Shown here one piece after another: positions 57,701 through 64,000 of a stretch of DNA of 64,000 nucleotides (position 1 is the first letter of the stretch; each line of letters begins with the position of its first letter). The stretch comes from Carettochelys insculpta (Eukaryota > Chordata > Testudines > Carettochelyidae), in assembly GCF_033958435.1 (NCBI RefSeq), contig NC_134141.1, positions 97,939,001 through 98,003,000 of the forward strand, written 5' to 3'. A model generated the notes under the pieces. That model did not search any database. It worked only from the letters and a program-made list of their open reading frames with translations, and was not told where the DNA came from. Both the position numbers and the translations under genes were made by a program.

Positions 57701-58560
57701 GTGGGGTTCCTTTCCAGAAAGATGTGTACCCCCAGCTTCTTCTTTTAGCTGTCCTTCTTCTGGTCTATGTGTTTTTGCCAGGTCACCTACGTCACTTGCA
57801 GGCAATAACTGCCATGAATCTTTTGGGTCACTCACTGTCTGGTTTGTCCATTTGAGTCCAAATATTCCATATACCAAAGTTTACTGCTTGATTTCAAAGA
57901 CACAGTGGTGAACCCACTGGATATGGCTATCTAGCTGGGGAGAGGGTGTTGAGGTTCTTTTCTAGCCCCTCCCTATGTGGGGTGAGCAGAACGGATCCTA
58001 AATAGGCTGCTTAGTCATGGGTGCAGCAGCCAGACCGTTCTACCACATCCATAACTCCAAACAATGACTGATACATATATCCATCACCTATGTGCTGTCC
58101 ATGACTAAAAGCTTCCAGATTTCACAATCCTGCTCTTGTCACCATTCATCAGTTGCCGTAGGGCTTAAGTTTAGCAGAGTAGTATGCAGAGGAAGATGCC
58201 TGTGCATGACTTGTTTTAACTTGGGGGTGGGGACTGTTGCACTGCAGCCACCATATGATTCTTGACGGATAGAAGGCTCAGGTCCAAGGGCATGGGATCC
58301 ATGACGACTGGCGGTCTCCTGTCTGCTGCAGCCTTCACCTGCCTTCGCAGCCATTGTAGCATTACCCTTGCTATCCTTCACCTGTTCTGCTGTTGAGGAC
58401 TTTTAGGCTCATTCTTCATCTGGACATGACTCCCCACCCCTTGTCCTTGCCACCATGGGTGACCCTGACAGGAGTCCCAGACTCCCTATGGCATCACTCT
58501 CAGGTTCACTGGAACACACGAGCCCACACAGCATGACAAGATCACGATCTGGAGAGTGAG
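54786..58560 (-). mobile_element. APE-type LINE (copy 1), nearly full length but decayed
   Basis: A 3.8 kb minus-strand non-LTR retrotransposon fills most of the intron between exons 58798-58887 and 53565-53676. In order along the minus strand: a 5' leader (58560-57950), an endonuclease relic, a reverse transcriptase relic, and a C-terminal zinc-finger-like end at 54900-54840. The 3' end (caccaagaagagacagtgac, about 54800-54780) corresponds to the (gaa)n tail of the second copy at 21085-23510. I recognise the family from its protein pattern but do not assign a clade. Confidence 0.88.
54825..57900 (-). pseudogene. LINE endonuclease/reverse transcriptase ORF, broken
   Basis: The decayed protein is read in several minus-strand frames. 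Endonuclease part: TVISACVPSLDAKDDVKK near 57540-57590 (strand IV-like segment), where the expected DFN motif is lost. RT part: WREHYNELLNHPS and AVKVMKCNKATRLGKIPAKV (56460-56620), GVKQSYIIAPSLFWIFI (55910-55965, the G-V-K-Q-G-C-x-x-S-P-x-L-F box), and a destroyed YADD box near 55770. C-terminus: a 108-codon frame (54825-55151) with MRYKDMLKAHMKKCSVSVDT and CPFCDKICGSRIGL. Many stops; non-functional. Confidence 0.85.
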
Positions 58561-58797
58561 ATGAGAGTCAACAGAAGCTGCTACTACACAAGTAAATAAA
58601 CAAAAAGTGGCAGCAGTCTGCTAGGAATAGTGATTGGTCCATCATGTCTTATCTAAAACCCTTTACTTCTCATTCATGAGACCACTGTTCGTCTTTTGTG
58701 TACATTAGCAACCACAATCTAACAGCAAAACCATGCATTATGCTCTTTAAATGTCTGACATATACTATCAAGTTAAGTACAGAAAAAGCATTAGTAC

Positions 58798-58887
58798 CTT
58801 AAAAACTTTAATCCCATTTCATATTTTAGTGGAATTGTAATTTCTCCTCCATTGTCAGCAAGGGTCTCAAGTGGTTCTTCGCTGTCA
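58798..58887 (-). CDS. ITGA1: ITGA1 coding exon, eighth from the end
   Basis: 90 nt between acceptor TTCTAG and donor GTACTA, a weaker donor than its neighbours. The first base completes a serine codon from the previous exon, and two bases are left at the end. It encodes DSEEPLETLADNGGE, then ITIPLKYEMGLKFL, extracellular beta-sandwich sequence. It is too short to stand out as an open frame and was found by codon-phase continuity and family resemblance. Confidence 0.9.
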
Positions 58888-59650
58888 CTAGAACACAACA
58901 CACATCATTCCAGTCAGATTATGATACTCATCAGTTCAAAGTACAAGTATAGTTGGGGAGGGCTCTAATAGACTGAAATACCTGCAGCTGTGGGGATAAA
59001 ACCCAACTGGGCACTTCAAGTTAATCATGATCTTTTAAAAATAAATTGAAATGGCTGTTTCCAGTAAGTAAAAGGTACATGCTGCATTGGGCCAAAGTCA
59101 AAATTACACCCTTGTAGAAATGAAAATACAAACTGCTATAGATTGAATATAGTAACATTATATCAAGAAGGGGACATCTCAGTCACACAATCCCTGTAAT
59201 TTCCTGTGAAAGCACATATTACTATCAGGTGCAGTACAATTTACCCATGCATCTGTGTCAAGACACTTCAATCTTGACCTTCTGCAATGCCATTGCTATT
59301 TGAGGTCTAGGCCACTCTCCTTGGCAGAGACTGAAAATTATGTCACAATGTATGGTAATTTTGTAATCAGACCAGATGCCTTCTTTGGTTGAGGCTACAA
59401 ATCTGATTCACTTGTGACTTATTGGCCTCTATAAATTAATCTCCATTTATTTAATTCACTTCTTTTGATTGCATAAACTCAACCAATAGTGCTGTACTTC
59501 TTTATAGTTGGCCGCTCTGGACTTTCAGTATTCTCTTTTGAACCATAAAAGCTATCTCTGTCATAGCAATAGTAATGGAGTGAAAAGCTATAATGTACAG
59601 TGACTAAAAGGAAAGCCTGAGATACAAAAACAATAATTTTGGTAACTAAC

Positions 59651-59727
59651 CTTGTTACATACACATGAACAGTAGCATTTTCCAGGAGATAAGAAGTGTT
59701 GAACTGGAACACTATGCTGAAGGAAAT
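59651..59727 (-). CDS. ITGA1: ITGA1 coding exon, ninth from the end
   Basis: 77 nt between acceptor CTCTCAG and donor GTTAGT. It starts in phase 0 and leaves two bases of a split codon. It encodes ISFSIVFQFNTSYLLENATV and a few more residues, with two sequons (NTS, NAT). An unspliced reading frame runs past the donor, but that extension is intronic. Confidence 0.93.
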
Positions 59728-60727
59728 CTGAGAGAGAAAACTTATTTTAAAAAGATAATAGGGAAAGAAAAGTAATACTCAGCTAACTGTTAAAATTTAC
59801 TCTGATGAAAATTGGCTAAAATCCTAAATCAAAAATCTTGGAGTCCATATACAGATTACTAACTGAATGAATAGGACTTCGGGATTTTGCCCAAAATGCA
59901 TAGGAAATCCAACAGCAATCAGGTTATTACACTGGAGGACCAATTTTTCAAAACTGGGGACCTATAATAAAGCTGAATATAAAATAAGTGTAAAAATTGC
60001 AATAGAAATAAAATCACAAACTTGAATTCCAATTTATAAATTTATTTTCTTTGATTTAAGAATCCCATATGTTGATCCCAAGAGCTGACTACAACAGCTC
60101 TCAGACCTTTTGGGAAGCATCTGATATAAAGTCATAGCCGAAGTGGGCTGTATCCTCTTCTCAGTTAGACAAGGCTGCTGCATTTCCATTTATCTGTACT
60201 AATTAAATTGCACATTTAATACATGACTATAATCGAGAACAATACGTCATAATATGGTCACTTGGGAGGGTTTGGAAGTTCTGTTCTCAACATGAACTTC
60301 TCAACATTACTAGATAGATCACACCATAGCTTTGGTTTAATGAAAACGTAGCATTTGATGACATAAGGTAAATTTTATGTGCTATAACAATTTTACAGTT
60401 TGTTAAGGATTTGAATTCAAGATCTTTATTTCTCCATTGGTTTAAATGTGTACACAGCTTGATACAGAATAAGTCGGACAATTGGAACAAATAAGGAAGT
60501 CAGGAAGAGGCCTAGGACAGGAATTTATTGGCACTATTATTAGCCAATTAAATGAATTAATATCTGAATGCAAATAAGCGTATGAGACATCTAGGTTTTC
60601 AGACTGAATGGGAATTGATGGACATCAACGGATGATTACAGCTTGAAAGTGAAAAGAGAGAATTCTTAAGAAGCTGAAATTGGAACAATAATAAGCAGTG
60701 GGTTTTGTCCTGATTTGTCTACATGGA

Positions 60728-61718
60728 AGGAACAGCTGATCTAGTAGTTGCATATCAGAGACTGAAATTGGAAAAGTATGCACAGTATGTGGGTACACAG
60801 GAGAGAATCTAAGATAATTCATTACATCTACACAAGATTTGGTGCACCCCAAAACAGAAGGCATAAGATACTTTATCTCAGAGCAGCTTATTGTCCTTAT
60901 TTTAAACTATTTTACACATATCAAAGTTCAAATTTAAACTGCTGTATTTGGTCATTTGATTTAATCAACAAAGAATACATCTGAACTACCAGAAGTTAAT
61001 TCCCAAAATATAAAAAAATATATTACAATTGTTACACCTTATAGACTAACAGATATATGGGAGCATAAGCTTGATGCATCTGACGAAGTGGGTCTTTGCC
61101 CACAAAAGTTTATGCTCCAATAAGTCTGTTAGTCTATAAGGTGCCACGGGACTTTTCTTTGTTTTTGCAGATACAGACTAACACAGCTACCCGTCTGATG
61201 CTTATTACAATTGTTTAAAACATTTTATCTCCAGATCCCTAGGAACATGTCTTCTGAAAAACATTGAGATTTTGGGAAAATTTTCTTTCCTATAGCCATT
61301 TTTTTAAACAAACACAGCCAGGACACTCATGGAAAGTCTAGAAGAAGTTGAGATTTCATATGAATACAGCAGTCTCTTGAGTTACGTGAGGGTTGTATTC
61401 CAATGCACCCTCACATAACTCGAATTTCACTTAAGTTGGGGGGCGGGCAGCTTTTTTCCCTGGCAGAACACATATTCTGCAGCCAGGGAAGCAGTGGGAG
61501 CACCTAGAGCAACTTTTCAAAGGTAAGTACTGGGGATGGGGGGTCAGTTGGGGAGGGTTAAACCTGACGGTGGGTTGGGGCCATGGGAGAGGGCACAAGG
61601 GGGTTGAAGATGGGGTAGGTAAGGGCTCACGGGGTTGGAACAACTGATCTAGTAGCTACAGATCAGAGACTGGCATTGGAAAAGTATGCACAGTATGTGG
61701 GTACACAAGACAGAATCT
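60728..61718. repeat. Dispersed direct duplication of ~83 bp (60728-60811, 61637-61718)
   Basis: Both copies share ggaacarctgatctagtag, atcagagactg, attggaaaagtatgcacagt and atgtgggtacaca, with about ten differences. They are in the same orientation, 909 bp apart. The right copy lies inside the TA-flanked element 61377-62024. Confidence 0.85.
61035..61205. mobile_element. Penelope-like element end, palindromic (second subfamily)
   Basis: The left arm (accttatagactaacagata ... gagcataagcttg) is mirrored by a right arm (aaagtttatgctccaataag ... tgttagtctataaggtgcc) around gatgcatctgacgaagtggg. It ends gcagatacagactaacacag. Same layout as 36960-37135 but a different subfamily text (ctataaggtgccacgg). 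Confidence 0.8.
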
Positions 61719-62024
61719 AACCTCGGGGGGTAGAGTTAAGCTGGGGCCACACAGGGGAGGGGTGAGCCACAACTGTGCAGGGTGGTTGAGCCAGAACCAC
61801 ATGTGGGGAGGAGTGAGCTGGAGTTGGAGCTGGGCTGCAGGGGGTTTGAACGGGTCAGGATGAGCGGTTGAAATGGCGTGGGGGAGGTGAGCCAGAGCCA
61901 TGCGTAGGGTTGGGGAGCCAGAGCCGGGGGAGGGGCGGGGGGAGAGCAGGATTTTGGTTTGCGCTTAGCTCGCGTTAATGTGAGTTAAGCACAACTTGAA
62001 ATTGCACCTTTTGAGGGTTTACTG
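61377..62024. mobile_element. Tigger-like TA-target element
   Basis: Left end CAGCAGTCTCTTGAGTTACG after TA (61375-61376). Right end, read on the reverse strand, CAGTAAACCCTCAAAAGGTG, followed by TG where TA is expected. Subterminal tcacataactcgaat and gttaatgtgagttaagc resemble the element at 4068-4404. The interior is GC-rich and non-coding, and contains the 83-bp duplicated segment at 61637-61718. Confidence 0.75.
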
Positions 62025-62829
62025 TGTAGCTTTCCACACCACAAACACAGCAATGGGCTACATCATCAATGTAGAGACTATGATCTACTCTGTGCTGGAG
62101 AACTCCCTTGAATTCCATTACTAGCACTGACGCCTCAATTCCAAGGAGCCAGGACAGAATTAGTAGGGACGTGGAAGCACAAGGGGTGGGATTCACTAAA
62201 GTATTGAGAGATTAAATCCCTTATTTAGGCATCTAAATCTCTACTTCATGCTCCATTGTGATCCACAAAACATCTGCTGAATCCTATAGGCATATAACAA
62301 TCAGAGCCTAAGTTTCCAGGGTAAAAGCTCCCTTTGGGCAGGTGCATTGCTGCTTTACCAGAAGAATCCAGATATCTATCTCTTGAGTAAGCCTAAGACA
62401 GGGAGTTTCTGTCTGTGACTGATTAGCAGATACTGGTGCCTCCCTGCTGCCTGGAATGAGAAAAACTACCTCTGTGAGAGAGGCGGGGCTTAGAACACTT
62501 CTCTCTCCTCCATATCTCCCACGGCTGGCTCAGAATGCTGCCCCCAGCTTCTGTGAAGCACATTCTAATGTCACACATCTCTACTCATTCCTCATATAGG
62601 AGTCTAGGTCCCTGCTCAGGTTCTGTGGACCACAGTGTTGCTCCTGTGATTTTCTAGGCAACTAAAAGTTAGATGCCTTGATGTGGAATCCCTTTGTGGA
62701 TGCAGACCGGGGCCTCCGTGATGAAGACCCGTACCAGTGCTCCCTCTAATTTTTTCCATTTGTGGATGGATTAAATTGTGTTATGTGTGACAAACCATGT
62801 GCAAATACACACTGTAGTAATAAGAAGCT

Positions 62830-63490
62830 TGGTGTAAGGCTAAAGGCCAAGAACAACACTCAATGCTTTGTTAACATATAGCAAAGCTAAAGGCTTCAAG
62901 CCTGAACAACAGCAGATTAAAGCAAAAACTGTGCTAGGTAGAGTCTGCCCACAGGAATGCAGCAAGAGACATAACTGGTAAGTCACAGGGCCTAAAAGCA
63001 CCCAGAGTCAGGCACCTAGTGATACACATAAACACATCCTGCTTAGTACTATGCACTCCCCATATCCTCCCCATAAATAACAGCTGATAACCAGCTATGT
63101 TCCAACCCAAGTTCAGGAACAGGTCGTAATGACAGCATGACGGATAGTGTTGTTTTGATGGTACCACCATTATCCCCTAAGTTAACGGGTAGATCTAGTT
63201 ACTTTAGGGGGCGTCTATGTATTACACTGAGGGGGTTGTACCTGAATACATAACTTGTTTATACCTGTGTATAAAAGTGTGTGTAACAAGGGCTCTGTAG
63301 AGCAACCTAGGGGATGACGGAGCCCCCCTTGCCGTCAACTGAGTCATGTCCATTGTCACGGAGTATGCATGTACCCATGTAAACTGTTGAGTCATATTAT
63401 ATTGGAGACTCATGAGGGTGTTGGAGACCATACATCAACGACAGTAAACCTGGCTCCAGCGCCTTCGTATCTCACTTTATTTGTGGTTCT
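62830..63490 (+). mobile_element. Probable endogenous retroviral LTR (solo or with leader)
   Basis: Promoter-like layout on the plus strand: a long U3-like segment, a TATA-like gtgtataaaagtgtg near 63270, then a presumed R/U5 ending near ctcactttatttgtggttct. Directly after it, ttgggggctctccaagg (63487-63503) resembles a proline-tRNA primer-binding site, as found after gammaretroviral-type LTRs. No gag, pol or env is present in the window. The left boundary is uncertain and no target-site duplication was established. Confidence 0.5.
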
Positions 63491-63891
63491 TGGGGGCTCT
63501 CCAAGGTCTGCAGTGTTGGCTAACTACAGGGCCTACACTGTTGTCCAAAGGGAGCACACGCACGTGGCCAAAGTGATTAGCATCAAAGGGAGCAGACTGG
63601 ATGTCTGAGCACCGTTCTGGCAGAGACACCCGACTACACATACCACCAGTAGAAACACATGGTGATGGCTGTGGGCACTCAGCTAATCAGCTGGGCTGCA
63701 CCTGAATCCCTTCCAAGTGCTCAGACTACAGAGAACACTGGCTCATGCTATTGTCAGATATTGGAGGATCTGCAGAATTTGGAAGGCTGGATTCTAGGTT
63801 TCTTCCTTGAAGAACTGAAGGGTAACTATGCAGATAGTTGCCATACAGGACAACTGCCCCCTCCAAAAATATTCTATTAACAATTTCCTAC

Positions 63892-63972
63892 CTCTTCTCC
63901 AGACTTTAGGAAAGGGTATCCCACTTTACAGGTGATATTGTGGTTGGATTCACAACTATCTTTCTGTATACC
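63892..63972 (-). CDS. ITGA1: ITGA1 coding exon, tenth from the end
   Basis: 81 nt, phase 0 at both ends, between an acceptor ending CTAG and donor GTAGGA. It encodes 27 residues including DSCESNHNITCKVGYPF, with two cysteines and one N-glycosylation sequon (NIT). This is extracellular leg sequence of integrin alpha-1. It is the most 5' exon of the gene in this window. Confidence 0.93.
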
Positions 63973-64000
63973 CTAGATAAAAAGAATCACAACATTACAA

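Larger units (their letters stand above)
44170..63891 (-). other. ITGA1 introns; unassigned stretches
   Basis: Outside the listed exons and elements I see no gene in 44170-45365, 49215-50109, 50215-50900, 51006-51956, 52071-53564, 53677-54785, 58888-59650, 59728-60720 and 62025-62825. These are AT-rich, with poly-A/T runs near 47290-47308 and 52078-52088 and a (CA)n run at 47097-47114. 48270-48500, with caaatttgttgattttaaac text, may be an old MITE. Confidence 0.5.
44121..63972 (-). other. ITGA1: ITGA1 (integrin alpha-1) gene, 3' part: last ten coding exons
   Basis: Integrin alpha-1 pairs with beta-1 to form a collagen/laminin receptor at the plasma membrane. Ten minus-strand exons, listed separately, join in frame to 939 nt: 312 residues plus stop. 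All introns seen are GT-AG. The protein fragment has the extracellular leg region rich in N-glycosylation sequons, one transmembrane helix, and the GFFKR motif that clasps the beta subunit. Identity as alpha-1 rather than alpha-2, -10 or -11 rests on the tail IGFFKRPLKKKMEK and the segment SENSSLILRGSNQKRE, both recalled as closely matching mammalian ITGA1. The I-domain and beta-propeller exons lie beyond the window. Introns are repeat-rich but no exon is broken. No clear AATAAA was found after the stop; the 3' UTR probably covers at least 43800-44120, and its end is undetermined. Confidence 0.95.

Noticed and set aside
44121..63972. Intron-nested PELO gene, as known within ITGA1 in mammals
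   Set aside because: No Pelota-like frame is present. In mammals it sits in a 5' intron, which would be outside this window.

Overview
The window is eukaryotic: a reptile-type (sauropsid) genome segment with small exons in long AT-rich introns, GT-AG splice sites, and several families of CR1, Penelope-like, Tigger-like and PIF/Harbinger elements. No prokaryotic operon, CRISPR array, phage or rRNA gene is visible. The mix of repeats points to a turtle first (possibly a soft-shelled one, from the abundant palindromic MITEs of the 'ctacactagcccc' type) and a crocodilian second. The species is inference; the gene identities rest on sequence.

The right third (44121-63972, minus strand) carries the last ten coding exons of ITGA1, integrin alpha-1. 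Joined, they give 939 coding nt (312 residues plus stop) with every junction in frame. They encode the membrane-proximal extracellular region, a transmembrane helix and the short tail IGFFKRPLKKKMEK. The more 5' exons lie beyond position 64000.

Downstream on the same strand, about 30.7 kb past the ITGA1 stop, is a GC-rich CpG island (13050-13765) with tandem GC boxes. It holds a start codon, a hydrophobic signal-peptide-like stretch and a perfect splice donor (13397-13442). By position and structure this is best read as exon 1 of ITGA2, in the ITGA1-ITGA2 order known from other amniotes. Positions 1-13396 would then be part of ITGA2 intron 1; no second exon was found there. Just upstream of the presumed promoter is a C-rich/G-rich minisatellite (13770-15118), with more degenerate C-rich sequence out to about 16560.

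All else recognised is mobile or repetitive DNA. Left to right: a Tigger-like MITE (4068-4404), a MIR-type SINE relic, a fairly young CR1 ending 360 bp from the ITGA2 exon, the minisatellite, Penelope-like relics with inverted ends (one with a GIY-YIG nuclease ORF), a LINE split by a 1.4 kb TA-flanked transposon, a decayed PIF/Harbinger transposon with both its transposase and Myb-like partner genes (26980-30800), two CR1 relics, and a cluster of nested and abutting MITEs (39849-43795). Inside ITGA1 introns are a GC-rich 1.6 kb block of unknown origin, a Penelope-type RT relic, a 3.8 kb LINE, a Tigger-like element with an odd internal duplication, and a probable retroviral LTR.

The two integrin genes encode collagen-receptor alpha chains that pair with integrin beta-1. 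I found no new protein system. The most interesting signals are structural: the possible G-quadruplex array against the ITGA2 promoter, the nested transposons with readable target-site duplications, and the autonomous Harbinger copy that may have mobilised some of the MITEs.
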